A stretch of DNA of 64,000 nt from Miltochrista miniata (taxonomy: Eukaryota; Arthropoda; Insecta; Lepidoptera; Erebidae). The stretch spans positions 34,366,585 to 34,430,584 of the forward strand of contig OW121760.1 of assembly GCA_933228765.1 (NCBI GenBank), written 5' to 3'. Both the position numbers and the translations under genes were made by a program. The notes beneath the pieces were generated by a model. It was not told the DNA's origin. It made no database searches and saw only the letters and a list, made by a program, of their open reading frames with translations. How positions within the stretch are numbered: the stretch's first letter is position 1; every line of letters begins with the position of its first letter. Below are positions 9,591 to 19,799 of the stretch, piece by piece.

Positions 9591-10340
9591 TAGCTGAGCC
9601 CGCAACTTCGTTTACGTCACATAAGGTGTATGAAAGGAAAGGTATTTCTTCATCAGAGTCATCAAGCAGCGTCTGAAACTGCCCTGTTTGCTTAATCATA
9701 AAAGAGCTTAATGATTAATTCTATTTTAAAACAATTCAGTCCACCAGTTTAGGTTCACTCACATTCAAAGAAACCCCTACAATTAAAATTTTCAAAATAT
9801 CTGATTCTTAAAAGTGTTATAACTCTTTTATTTCTAAACCGATTTACATAAAACAAACGCTAAATGTTAACTGGAGCAAACCTCAACACAATAAAAAAAA
9901 ACCGCATTGCAATCGGTTGAGCGGTTACTGAGATTAGCGTGCACAACCGTACAGACAAACAGATATACAGACATACAGACATACAGACATACAGACAAAC
10001 AGACAAAAATTCTAAAAATCATTGTTTTGGGTTCTATTGCGTTCATAAAGCCCCCCTATAATATTTTTTCTTATTTATCTTCCATGTACAGACAGCGACC
10101 TGTTACGATTTTATTATATGTATTGATGTGAAAGTTTGTGAACATGTTTGGATGTTTCTTACTCAATCACACTCTAACGGCTGAATGGATCTGGCTGAAA
10201 TTTGGTACAGGGATAGAGTACCTATAGTTTGGAATAACGCATAGGCTACTTTTTATCCCGGGAAAATTTTCCCACGGGAAGCGGGAACGGGAACCAAATT
10301 ACACGCGGGCAAAGCCGCGCGCATTAGCTAGTTGATTATA
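9590..10340 (+). repeat. Dispersed lepidopteran non-autonomous repeats
   Basis: This is a mosaic of high-copy repeats. The last part (10130-10335: GTGAAAGTTTGTGAA, CTTTTTATCCCGGGAAAA, GGGCAAAGCCGCGCGC, then CTAGTT) matches 16482-16678 and resembles short Helitron-like sequences with a CTAG-T end. A simple repeat of ACAGACAT lies at 9953-10007. I see no coding potential. The class assignment is uncertain. Confidence 0.45.
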
Positions 10341-10364
10341 ATTTAGTAACAATTAAATATATCT

Positions 10365-10380
10365 AGCCCTGAAAAGGGCC
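10365..10380 (-). terminator. Histone-type 3' stem-loop after micro-ORF
   Basis: On the minus strand this reads GGCCCTTTTCAGGGCT, preceded by CAAAA. It fits the 6-bp stem and 4-base loop of metazoan replication-dependent histone mRNAs, with one end pair weakened. It lies 123 bases past the stop of the micro-ORF at 10504-10614. Confidence 0.6.
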
Positions 10381-10503
10381 TTTTGTGCAATTTAGTGCCA
10401 ATGTTAATGTCACTACGTCGGTAGGCGTCGCCTCATTTCCAAACCCTACTGAGATTGATTCTTCCTAAGATCGTTGTTGATCTTCCTTCCAGTGTTTTTT
10501 GTT

Positions 10504-10614
10504 CTATGACTCGCTTCTTGCTGCCTTGATTGGTCCTGTAGATCTCCATTCGCCCGCTCTTAGAATCGTGTTTAACTGCTCCGAAACTTTACCGTAACGA
10601 CGACCCGCGGTCAT
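10504..10614 (-). CDS. Micro-ORF of the array (MTAGRRYGKV family), longest copy
   Basis: A 36-residue ORF begins MTAGRRYGKVSEQLN and ends KAARSES. Four other copies of this block occur: 19730-19797, 42742-42795, 44099-44152 and 62771-62839. They share the first ten codons but differ after them by small indels and stops. Each copy lies upstream of a spacer and, where preserved, a histone-type stem-loop. The peptide is small and basic and I recognise no family. DNA identity between copies is high even at silent sites, so coding is not proven; the block may instead be a structured RNA. An overlapping frame (MEIYRTNQGSKK) is open in some copies. Confidence 0.35.
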   Translation of the reverse strand: MTAGRRYGKVSEQLNTILRAGEWRSTGPIKAARSES

Positions 10615-10639
10615 TTTAACGAAAAAAAAAACATTACAT

Positions 10640-11345
10640 GGTTTTTAATTTAAAATTTAATTTTTCTTTACAGTTCTGAAAGAAAGATGTTCTTATAAGT
10701 TCTGACCATAGGTAACTTAATGACCAACATCGATTATTTTCTTACTCCGTATGGAATCCGGAATGTCTATCTGAAGCACTGAGCTCCTTGTGGAAGTTTA
10801 TTGTACCCACTAGCAGACGTCTGCTCTTAAAATATGTGCATTGTAACCATATCGAACTCGCCACAGAAATATAATCCGCTCTTAAGCATGCAATTTTGGC
10901 GAAAGATTTTTATTAGGTATACTTCATGCAATAATAAATAATCTAACATATAATACGTTTACGTATAATTAAACTGTGGAGGGTCGAGAATCTGTACATG
11001 GAAGATACTTTGAAAATTTAAACTGTAGGGAATTCTCTAACCGATACTGTGTAATGGAAAAAAAATCCGTCTTTTTGTCTGTATCCCGAATAAGTATTAC
11101 ACCGAAACTACTAAATCAATTTGATTGATACTTGGCACAATTTGAGCTTAATAGTAGGTACCCACTTTTGATTCTGATATTTAGCGCGGTGCCTTTCGGA
11201 AAGTGGATGAAATAGTAATATAAATAACTAGCTGACCCGCGCAACTTCGTTTGCGCCACATAAGGGAGAGTATTACCTGTTCCCGTCGGATTTACTCCCG
11301 TCACGTTGCGTTTACTACCGTAGCGTCTCGTCGTTAATATTCAAT
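10640..11345. repeat. Micro-ORF 5' spacer and dispersed repeat
   Basis: Positions 10660-10960 (with GTTCTGAAAGAAAGAT) recur at 42830-43060 and, inverted, at 43860-44060; this is the upstream flank of the micro-ORF. Positions 10965-11230 (GTCGAGAATCTGTACATGG, TATCCCGAATAAGTA) recur at 43400-43700 inverted and 49440-49740 and are a dispersed repeat. There is no gene. Confidence 0.5.
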
Positions 11346-11350
11346 ACTAC

Positions 11351-11394
<44 letters not shown>
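11351..11394. repeat. (GA)n microsatellite
   Basis: About 22 uninterrupted GA units. Confidence 0.9.
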
Positions 11395-11398
<4 letters not shown>

Positions 11399-11579
11399 TT
11401 AGTCGTCGCGTGTATTCCCGTCGCATTATTTTTAAGCACAATTAAAATTGATTGCCATTAAAATGGTTATTGTGTACCAACCCAAAGATAGACACATGCT
11501 ATCGCGCAATTTTTTTAGAACTTTTTTAAGAGAAACAATTTTGTAGTAGGTACATATTTTTTACATAACTATAAATATT

Positions 11580-13575
11580 TACGCAGCACACGCAACGAAG
11601 CTCTCAAAAGGAATAACTTTTCCAACGTTTTTGAAACATTTTCTATTACTGCTCTGCTCCTATTCGCTGTAGCGTGATGCTATATAGCCTATGACACTGC
11701 ACAATAACGTAGCTTTCTATTGGTGAAAGAATTTTTAAAATCGGTTCGGTAGATCCTAAGATTACCCCTTACAATTTATTTAAGAGATATACAAACACAC
11801 AAACTTTACTTCTTTAAAGATTTACTTAGCACAAAATTAGTATTCTGATTTATCAGATATCATTGAATATAATACTGAAATCAGTGCCCAGTAAAACTAT
11901 GCAGGCTTAGGTAGACATTATTAATCTCTCTCATAGTCATTTTGGCACTGACTTCAGTATTATATTTAATGATATCTGATAAATCAGAATATACTAACTT
12001 TGTGCTAAGTAAATTTTATTTTTCAGTTTTTAGTTTTGTTTGAAGTCGGTTTCTATTTTCTTTAATTTTTTTTTCCACAATTTTTAGTGTCGTGTGGACT
12101 GAAAATCTATCTATCTAGGTGTAAATTTCTCGACAGTACAAATTAATCAAACCCAAACACAAAGTAACTGCTGTATACCGTTAGGGAATTCTCTCTACTG
12201 TCTTTCGTGTCCATCATCAGATCGACTCCAGACCTTCATTAAGTTGTACTACTTTAAAACCCTTAATAAAAAAATTTACAAACGCCCTAGATGCCCCTAC
12301 AATTTTTAAAAGTTCCTTTCGATTTCTCCAGGACGCCATAATCAGATCCTGGCTTCCTTAAAATGGGACCACCATGGGAGTATCTATTTTCGAACGAATA
12401 AAAAAAATTCTAAATCGGTCCATAAACGACGGAGTTATGCGCGAACAAACATAAAAAAATAAATAAAAAAACGTTTGAATTGAGTAACCTCCTCCTTGTT
12501 TGAAGTCGGTTAAACAATATTAGTCACGCAGCACACGCAACGAAGCTCTCAAAAGGAATAACTTTTCCCCCGTTTTTGAAACATTTACTATTACTGCTCC
12601 GCTTGTACTCGTTGTAGCGTGATGTTATATAGCCTATGACACTCCACAATAACGTAGCTTTCTATTGGTAAAAGAATTTTTAAAATCGGTTTAGTAGATC
12701 CAGAGATTACCCCTTACAATTTATCAAATATACAAACACACAAACTTTACCTCTTTATAATATTAGTATAGATTAGTATAGATGATATCTGATAAATCAG
12801 AATATACTAACTTTGTGCCAAGTAAATTTTATTTTTCAGTTTTTAGTTTGGTTTGAAGTCGGTTTCTTTTTTGTTAATTTTTTTTTTCACTATTTTAGTG
12901 TCGTGTGGACTGAAAATCTATCTATCTAGGTGTAAAGTTCTCGACAGTACAACATAATGAAACCCAAATACAAAGTAACTGCTGTATATCGTTAGGGAAT
13001 ACTCTCTACTGTCTATCGTCTCCATCATCAGATCGACTCCATACCATCATTAAGTTGTACTACTTTAAGGCCCTTAATAAAAAAATTTACAAACGCCCTA
13101 GGTGCCCCTACAATTTTTAAAAGTTCCTTTCGATTTCTCCAGGATGCCATAATCAGATCCTGGCTTCCTTAAAATGGGACCACCTTGGGAGTGTCTATTT
13201 TCGAACGAAAAAAAAAATTTCAAATCGGCCTATAAACGACGGAGTTCTGCGCGAAAAAAATTAAAAAAAAAAACGGTTGAATTGAGTAACCTCCTCCTTG
13301 TCTGAAGTCGGTTAAATAATATTAGTCACGCAGCACACGCAACGAAGCTCTCAAAAGGAATAACTTTTCCCCCGTTTTTGAAACATTTACTATTACTGCT
13401 CCGCTCCTATTCGTTGTAGCGTGATGCTATATAGCCTATGACACTCCACAATAACGTAGCTTTCTATTGGTGAAAGAATTTTTAAAATCGGTTCAGTAGA
13501 TCCCGAGATTACCCCTTACAATTTAACAAATATACAAACACACAAACTTTACCTCTTTATAATATTAGTATAGAT
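11580..13575. repeat. Direct repeats: three partial units of about 800 bp
   Basis: A block starting GCAGCACACGCAACGAAGC occurs at 11584, 12531 and 13329. A second block starting GATATCTGATAAATCAGAA occurs at 11971 and 12784. The stretch 11971-12780 is thus tandemly repeated as 12784-13575. Within it, 11825-12010 is a foldback with arms of about 70 bases (GTATTCTGATTTATCAGATATC and its complement). Each unit contains TTTGAAGTCGGTT, a word common in lepidopteran MITEs. No ORF is seen. Confidence 0.7.
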
Positions 13576-13956
13576 ATAGATTAAGTTTATTTTTATTTTG
13601 TAATTGTTCATTGTACCATTTTATGTATTATGTATGTGTGGGCGCTATGCACCAGACAAATGTTTCACTCTTTCTGTTTCTTTCTTACATATAAAAACAA
13701 CGTGAAATCTAGGTTTTATGTCCAATGTTTCAACGAAATAACTTTATGTAGGTAACGTGTTTTCTATCTCATAAGGTATTCAGTCCCGGTACGGGCAACG
13801 CCGTGGAACCGCTCTTATTTAACATCGTCTGTCAATCTCTTACATCGTGGAATGTATTCTCCATCAGTGTACATAAGAAAGGTTGAGAGGTACCTATCAA
13901 ATGTGATGTGAGTAATAATTTTTGTTGTGTCGTGTGTGTAAGATGTACATGTTTGA
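13576..13956. other. No gene; relic of an array-gene 3' flank
   Basis: AT-rich sequence without coding signal. Near 13931 it carries GTCGTGTGTGTAAGATG, which resembles the conserved block downstream of the array stem-loops at 14769 and 62958, so it is probably the 3' flank of a lost minus-strand gene. Confidence 0.4.
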
Positions 13957-13972
13957 GGCCCTCAAAAGGACC
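13957..13972 (-). terminator. Histone-type stem-loop, orphan
   Basis: The minus strand reads GGTCCTTTTGAGGGCC. The gene body that should lie at higher coordinates has been replaced by repeats beginning at 13975. Confidence 0.55.
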
Positions 13973-13974
13973 TT

Positions 13975-14690
13975 TTTAACCGACTTCAAAAAAGGAAGAA
14001 TTTCTCAATTCGTCTGTATGTTTTTTTATCTATGTTAATCGATATTACCGTTAATTATAGATGGATTTCATTTTTTTTTGTTGAATTGGTTTTACTTCTG
14101 CGGTGGTCCAATTTTCACCACGTCAGGATCTGATGAGGGGATCCAGGAGAAATCGAGGGCAGCTACCGAAAATTCTAGGGACAACTAGTGCATTTGTTAA
14201 CTTTTTAATTAAGTGTTTTAATGTACTACAATTTAATGAAGGTCTGAAGTCGATCTGATGATGGAACCGAAGGACAGTCAAGAGAATTCCTTAACGATTT
14301 ACAGCAGTTACCTTGTGTTTCGGATTTACTGATTTGTATTGATGAGAACTTTACTCCTATATAGATTTATTTTTCAATACACCCGTCACTTAAAATAATG
14401 AAAAAAAAATTAATAAAAAATAGAACAGACTTCAAACAAATCCTGAAAAATAATATTTACTGAGCACAAAGTAATATGTATTTTGATTAACCAGATTTTA
14501 TTCAGTATAATATTGAAGTTGGTGCCATTGGTTAACTGCCTAAACCTATGGGTTTACTTGGCGCCGACTTTAATAATTATGATATTGAATAAAATCGGAT
14601 TAATCAAAATACATATTACTTTGTGCTAAGTAAATTTTATTTTTCAGGATTTGTTTGAAGTCGGTTCTATTTTTCATAATTTTTTTTTTG
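13975..14690. repeat. Foldback/MITE-like repeats with AACCGACTTCAAA ends
   Basis: A repeat starts AACCGACTTCAAAAAAGG at 13978. From 14398 to 14690 the sequence forms a long hairpin: the left arm includes AGACTTCAAACAAATCCTG and AGCACAAAGTAATATG, and the right arm carries their complements, with the centre near 14548. The arms are about 140 bases and well matched. There is no ORF. Confidence 0.7.
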
Positions 14691-14824
14691 TTAATGGCTG
14701 TGGGCATAGATGTGTCCACGTTGCAAAAGAATTGCTCTTCATGTAGTTGTCTGGAGTAGGTAGGTGTTACAGTGTGGTGTGTGTAAGACTTAAGGTGTTT
14801 TTTAAATAGAAACATTGTTATTGT

Positions 14825-14865
14825 GGCCCTGAAAAGGACCTTGGTTTTTGGCTCTGAAAAGAGCC
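14825..14865 (-). terminator. Double histone-type stem-loop of the RRM gene
   Basis: On the minus strand the first loop is GGCTCTTTTCAGAGCC (14850-14865), 17 bases after the stop codon, and the second is GGTCCTTTTCAGGGCC (14825-14840), followed by ACAA. Both fit the histone mRNA consensus. A GTGTGGTGTGTGTAAGACTT block lies 37 bases further on (14769-14788). Confidence 0.75.
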
Positions 14866-14882
14866 GTTTGGATATGTTGGAC

Positions 14883-15545
14883 CTAGTAGGGCCGCTGCCG
14901 CCTGTGTGGAGCGCGTCTTCCACGTCGCTTTTCTTCCTCTCGCATGGTGTACTGAGGAGTGAACAGCATGTACTGCAGGAACCAGGGCCGACCGTGACTG
15001 TCGCCATACAGGGAGCTGAGCAATCCGTACTCAGGATCGTAGCGCTTTATGTGCGCCAGCTTCCCTGCGACGGCATGCCTAGGTGACCTAAGCAGCTCCT
15101 GGAGTGCATGCTTGGACTCGAACGTGATGAAGCAGCACCCAGAACGCTGGTTCGTAGCACTGACGACCACCCTCATAGCTTCCACTATGCGTCCAAACTT
15201 GCCAAAGTATGTAATAATGTCACCATCTTTTGTGTCATCACCCAAGCCTTTGACGAAGATTCTTCCAGGTTCCAACCGCGCTTCCTTCACAGTAACTCGT
15301 CTGCCAAGTATCCGATGGTCCCTGACAGCGAGCGCCTTACGCGTAGAGCGCTCGTCCTTGAACACGACGAACGCCGCGCCGACAGGGCGCCGCGTTGTCT
15401 CGTTGGCTGCTGGCACATCTACGCGCTCCACGTCCCCGTACACACGGAAATGTGTGAAGAGGTCCTTCTTGCAAGTGGTCCCTCTAAGACCACCTACAAA
15501 CAAACTTCTCCCTTCTTCCAGATGCACTGAATTGACACTAGCCAT
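14883..15545 (-). CDS. Intronless two-RRM RNA-binding protein of the array
   Basis: The 220-residue protein has two RNA recognition motifs. RRM1 covers residues 13-88, with RNP2 LFVGGL and RNP1-like GAAFVVFK. RRM2 covers 95-168, with IFVKGL and SGCCFITF. The order and spacing resemble hnRNP A/B, Musashi or DAZ-type proteins, which bind single-stranded RNA. The tail is basic (REEEKRRGRRAPHRRQRPY). The first residues MASVNS resemble the leader of the other array proteins. There is no intron, the promoter belongs to the array type, and the double stem-loop begins 17 bases after the stop, so the mRNA may be non-polyadenylated. It could be a retrocopy that captured an array promoter and 3' end. 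The frame is undamaged. Confidence 0.8.
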   Translation of the reverse strand: MASVNSVHLEEGRSLFVGGLRGTTCKKDLFTHFRVYGDVERVDVPAANETTRRPVGAAFVVFKDERSTRKALAVRDHRILGRRVTVKEARLEPGRIFVKGLGDDTKDGDIITYFGKFGRIVEAMRVVVSATNQRSGCCFITFESKHALQELLRSPRHAVAGKLAHIKRYDPEYGLLSSLYGDSHGRPWFLQYMLFTPQYTMREEEKRRGRRAPHRRQRPY

Positions 15546-15611
15546 GTTGATTTGCTTCTAAATCCACGCGATGTGTCACTCGGATGAGAAACTACAACAG
15601 AGTGACGAAAA

Positions 15612-15780
15612 TTTCTGAAAATTGGGGTTTTTATGCACCCGCGCGCTCTTGCAACCCGTGATGAGTCTGGCGAGTCGCCGCTTCGCTATGATCAAGTAAA
15701 AACGCCGCTCTTCGTGCAGTCATCAATAGCACAGACGTCAACATGATGACGCGTGGCTAATAGACTAAAAAGATAGCAAT
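15612..15780 (-). promoter_or_regulatory. Array-type promoter of the RRM gene
   Basis: On the minus strand a TATA-like GCATAAAAACCCC lies at 15624-15636, about 80 bases before the ATG. Upstream is the conserved block with GAAGAGCGGCG, GTGCTATTGATGACTGCACG and a CRE-like TGACGTC (about 15735). The block aligns with 41935-42075, 57847-57990 and 63698-63845. Confidence 0.65.
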
Positions 15781-15784
15781 ATTA

Positions 15785-16480
15785 ATAAACTACAACAATA
15801 ATGAGTTAAGGTGTAACTATAAATACAATATATTCTGTAGGGAAAGACGATTTTTTACTATTTTGTAAGAAGGGCAATCTATTTGTTTTGTTTTTCAAAT
15901 TAAGTCAAATAGTTCCATCATAGTCACTCTGAGACATAATTTTCAAATAAAAATAAGTAGGTATCTGAGCTAAAGCATCGCAGACCTTCTATGTGAGTGT
16001 AGTGCGGCGGTGTTTACATGCCGAAAAACAGTATCATTATTTTATTTTTGTTTATAATAATATGTTGTTAAAGTATCAACAGAAATAAACGACCTGTAAT
16101 AATTTCAACTGTCGAGCTATCTCGGTTCACGAGAGACAGAGTTTTGTACAACAGTCAATTACAGTTACTGTACAGTTCCGTGACTGTACATTCTACTAAT
16201 TGTTGATATAACATTATGTGTCTTGATATGTCAATACAAGGATACTTCATATTAATTTAACAACACTTTATAATAATTGAATTAGAGTCCCTAATTATGC
16301 GCCATGTACCATACCACTACCTAATTAGAATTATTACTTGGCGAGTAAATAATAATATACAGTACCTACTAGAACCTGCGGCTGTCTCTCCTTATACAAC
16401 TAACAACGAGGACTACCTAGTTCAGGCAAGACAATAGATCTTATACGTACTTGTAGTACGAGTACAATAAATACTACTAA
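15785..16480. repeat. Array spacer with modules A and B
   Basis: Module A is at 16062-16230 and module B at 16285-16400. The rest is AT-rich with no ORF. Confidence 0.6.
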
Positions 16481-16481
16481 T

Positions 16482-16678
16482 ATTAAAAATGTGAAAGTTT
16501 GTGAAGATGTTTGTTACTCAATCACGCTCTAACGGCAGAATGGATCTGGCTGAAATTTGGCACAGGGATAGAGTATAGTTTGGAATAACACATAAGCTAC
16601 TTTTTATCCCGGGAAAATTCTCCCACGGGAAGCGGGAACCTAATTTCACGCGGGCGAAGACGTGCGCATCAGCTAGTT
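16482..16678 (+). repeat. Helitron-like short repeat
   Basis: Second copy of the 10130-10335 repeat, from TAATATTAAAAATGTGAAAG to a CTAGTT end. Inserted in the array spacer before the micro-ORF stem-loop. Confidence 0.5.
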
Positions 16679-16709
16679 GATTATAATTTAGAAACAATTA
16701 AATATATCT

Positions 16710-16725
16710 AGCCCTGAAAAGGGCC
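16710..16725 (-). terminator. Histone-type stem-loop of a disrupted micro-ORF unit
   Basis: The minus strand reads GGCCCTTTTCAGGGCT, as at 10365. Its micro-ORF (remnant 19730-19797) has been moved away by the hAT element at 16881-19726. Confidence 0.6.
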
Positions 16726-17095
16726 TTTTGTGCAATTTAGTGCCAATGTTAACGTCACTACATCGGCGTCGCCTCATTTTAAAACTTTACTGAGATTGAT
16801 TCTTCCTGATCTTTCTGCCAGTGTTTTTGTTCTATCCTGCTTTAATTCGTCCTCTAGATCCGCATGCGTCCGCTCGTAAGTAGAGGTTTGCACCGGAGCA
16901 GTGAGTACCGGAGAAGCTCCGGTGAAGTACCGGTAAAAGTACTCGATTACAAGTACCGGAGTTCAATTGATTACTCTCCGGTTCATTATTGTTACACTGT
17001 GTAGGTATGTAGGTACCGGTAAAAGTATTCGATTGATTAATCTCCGCTGAAATATTCTAACATGTGTTATGTATTCAATATTATTTAAATAATAT

Positions 17096-17262
17096 TATAC
17101 CTATATTAGACGACCTGTTTGGTGGGGAGGCAAAGATACTGTCTATTAATCAAGAGTCGCGGTTTCGATTCCCGCGCAAGACAAATATTTGTGTGCATGA
17201 ACATGTTTATTTGTCTTGTTGTGAGTGTTTCTATTGTATCATCAATCAATCAATCAATATCA
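17096..17262 (+). repeat. tRNA-derived SINE
   Basis: GGTTTCGATTCC at 17161-17172 resembles a pol III B box. It is followed by GACAAATATTTGTGTGCATG, typical of a common lepidopteran SINE, and by an ATCA-repeat tail. A remnant of the same family is at 34230-34285. Confidence 0.55.
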
Positions 17263-17555
17263 ATACATATAATAAAATCGTAAGTGTGTGTTTGTCTGTA
17301 CGTTTGTGCACGCTAATCTCAGCAACCGCTCAATCAATTGAAATGCGGTTTTCTATAATGCGTTGTAGTCTGCTCCACGTAACATTTAGTGTTTGCTTCA
17401 TGTCAATCGGTCCATAAATAAAAAAGTTATGTCAATCTAAAGAATTAAATATAAAATGCAGCGTACGAAGTCGCAGGCAACATCTAGTAATAAATACGTA
17501 TTTACAAACACAAATGTATCTTATCTGTTAGTTCTTAAATTAAACATTTTGGGCT

Positions 17556-18977
17556 CAGGGGTCGGCAACCTCGCGGCGGCTCGCGAGCCACTTGCGGCTC
17601 TTTAGGTCCCTAAGCAATTATCATAGTACATTTTCAAAAACATATTACTGTTGACATATATTCTACCGATAGACAGGAACGTCCATACATTGAATATGTT
17701 CCAGATTTGTACGCGCTTGAGCGAGAATGGACTCGCGCAACGGATGTTATAAAACTCATATCTTGGTATGAAAAAAAAAAGGGTTTAACATTGTATAATT
17801 ATGTTAATTATTTTGCAATGCAATGCAATGTATAGAGGGGAAAAAACATTAACTTTAATATTTTTTCCCCTCTATACATTGCGTTTACAGCACTTTGTTT
17901 GACAATTCTACCACAATAAATTAAAATATCTCCGTCACGTGCGTTTCATTCGTATTATGGCATAAACCGAACTAAAGGTGAGATGAGTACATTTACCGCA
18001 GTTTGGTGGTACATGATGCTTGTTCTGATCGCCGCATCTAGTACGTAAGTAGTACAATAGATCGATGCATTTTACCCTTTCATTTCATAAACACACCTGT
18101 TTGGTGTTCTGTTGCACTCGAAAGCGTTATATTATGGAGCACCAGTTCGGGCGGACGCCCTTCCTCATTCTTTCGGCGCTTATCATGTTCTCTTGCTCAC
18201 ACATTAGTGCCGTCTATACTCACTCTCGCGCGTACCGTAACCAAAAAAAAATCTTATTTTGATTCCACGCTGAGTTAATAAAAATGTTCGTTCTTTATTT
18301 TAACCAACATCATGATCGCCATGTAATATACGTCGCCAGGTACTTTTTCCGTTTCCGTACAAATGGTCATAGTGTCCTTTCATCCCGAAAACGTAGGTAG
18401 GTAGGTACTGTTTCCGATGAAAACGATAATTAGATGCCGCCATGTGTCTTTCTAATTTTAACTTTCACGCGGGCGAAGCCGCTGGTAGAAGCTACTCAGA
18501 AATTAATACGACCCGGTCTTGTTTTTATTATTTTTAATTTGAAAAAAAAAAGACTTAAATTTTATTTACTTTCCGTCAACGCAAGTACAAGTCGCCATTT
18601 AAGATTCCTTTCTTTAATGCATCGGCTTATACATATAAACGATAAACCTCAGAATAGACAAGATGGCCGATCGGAGCTCAATGCTTACCATGGGCTCTAG
18701 CCTGGTGCGCGGTTAATGAATGATATCATCGGGCGCCCTAATATGCCAGCTCTTAATCTCTTTCGAAGACGGTTATTTGACATTTTGTCACACCAAAGAG
18801 TTGGGCCGGTAGATTTCGGTCAGAACTGCGGCCTCTAGGTCCCACGACAGAAGCCTGTATGCCAGAAGAGGTACTAATGCTACGTTAACTAATATCTAGG
18901 TACGTGTGAACAAAAAAAAAATTTTGTGGCTCTTTAAATTTTTTGGCTCTTCTGACTAAAAAGGTTGCCGACCCCTG
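17556..18977. mobile_element. TIR element with CAGGGGTCGGCAACCT ends (hAT-like)
   Basis: The 16-bp ends CAGGGGTCGGCAACCT and AGGTTGCCGACCCCTG are exact inverted repeats, and GCGGCTCTTT / TGGCTCTTTAAA follow inside. The CAGNG end suggests hAT. The 8-base flanks (TTTGGGCT and GTCTAAGG) do not match, so the target duplication is lost or the class is wrong. A perfect hairpin with 22-base arms is at 17825-17882. No transposase is seen. Confidence 0.6.
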
Positions 18978-19729
18978 GTCTAAGGCACAGTAATAATGTC
19001 TAAGGTTTTGGGCTGGATGTTGATGGTTTTATGATTTACATACTTAGGAGGTACAACTTTAAAAAATCCTGAAACGTGTTCATTTATTTTTAATTAGATG
19101 CAGGTACCTATACAAATTGTGAAGCAGTTTCCATTGAAGAAATGAAGAAATTCCCATACAAACTTACAACCCCTCGTTTACCTCCTTATTGATATAATTT
19201 AACAAATCAAAGATATGTATGTCTATTTTTTTTATAACCAAAAACAGCTATACATAATTTCATGATGCTAACTTTAGTGACGAATTTCCATACAACTGTT
19301 TATACCTTATTTACCACCTTAATGGTGAAATTTCCCAAAACCCTTTCTTATAACTTACCTAGTTAATAAAAGGTACCTACTGTCCAAATTTCATCATTCT
19401 AGGTTCTGGGGTTTTTCTCTACGTTGATGAGTCAGTCGGTCAAAATCTCGCTTTATATTATTTATAGATTTTATATTAAACTATTAGATACTTTTTAAAA
19501 TATAGGTCCTCATAAAACTCTACTGGATCACCTACATACAAATTCTCTGATTGTACATGTTTATTTAAATCAAGAATTGCAAATTAGAAGACAATATTTC
19601 AAGGTATCAAATCTATGTACCTACACAAACGCGATGCTCCGGTTTTCACCGGAGAAAAACCGGAGCTCGCAAAAGTACCGGTGAATTTCACCGGAGCTCA
19701 AGGTTCCGCTCCGGTGCAAACCACTACTC

Positions 19730-19797
19730 GTAAGATCGTGTTCAGCTGCTACCTATCTTGCGCCAAAAACTTTACCGTAACGACGACCCGCGGTCGT
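19730..19797 (-). pseudogene. Micro-ORF remnant (start codon lost)
   Basis: Minus-strand copy of the MTAGRRYGKV block with ACG in place of ATG, then TAGRRYGKV and an early stop. The downstream part and its stem-loop lie beyond the hAT element at 16.7 kb. Confidence 0.5.
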
Positions 19798-19799
19798 TT

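Larger units (their letters stand above)
16881..19726. mobile_element. hAT-type element with nested insertions
   Basis: The termini TAGAGGTTTGCACCGG and CCGGTGCAAACCACTA are inverted repeats. They are flanked by the 8-bp duplication CTCGTAAG (16873-16880 and 19727-19734). An 8-bp duplication with a TAGNG end is the hAT signature. Both ends carry subterminal ACCGGAG/CTCCGGT repeats. No transposase ORF is visible, so it is non-autonomous. It holds a SINE (17096-17262) and another TIR element (17556-18977). It splits a micro-ORF unit. Confidence 0.85.

Noticed and set aside
9953..10007. CRISPR-like short repeats (ACAGACAT)
   Set aside because: Units are contiguous without spacers; a simple tandem repeat in a eukaryotic genome.
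18065..18700. Two ORFs of 65 and 88 codons in the hAT element
   Set aside because: No hAT transposase motif, AT-rich, and no similarity to each other or to known domains that I can see.
17548..18985. 8-bp target duplication for the CAGGGGTCGGCAACCT element
   Set aside because: The immediate flanks TTTGGGCT and GTCTAAGG do not match. TTTTGGGCT occurs about 30 bases further right but this may be chance.
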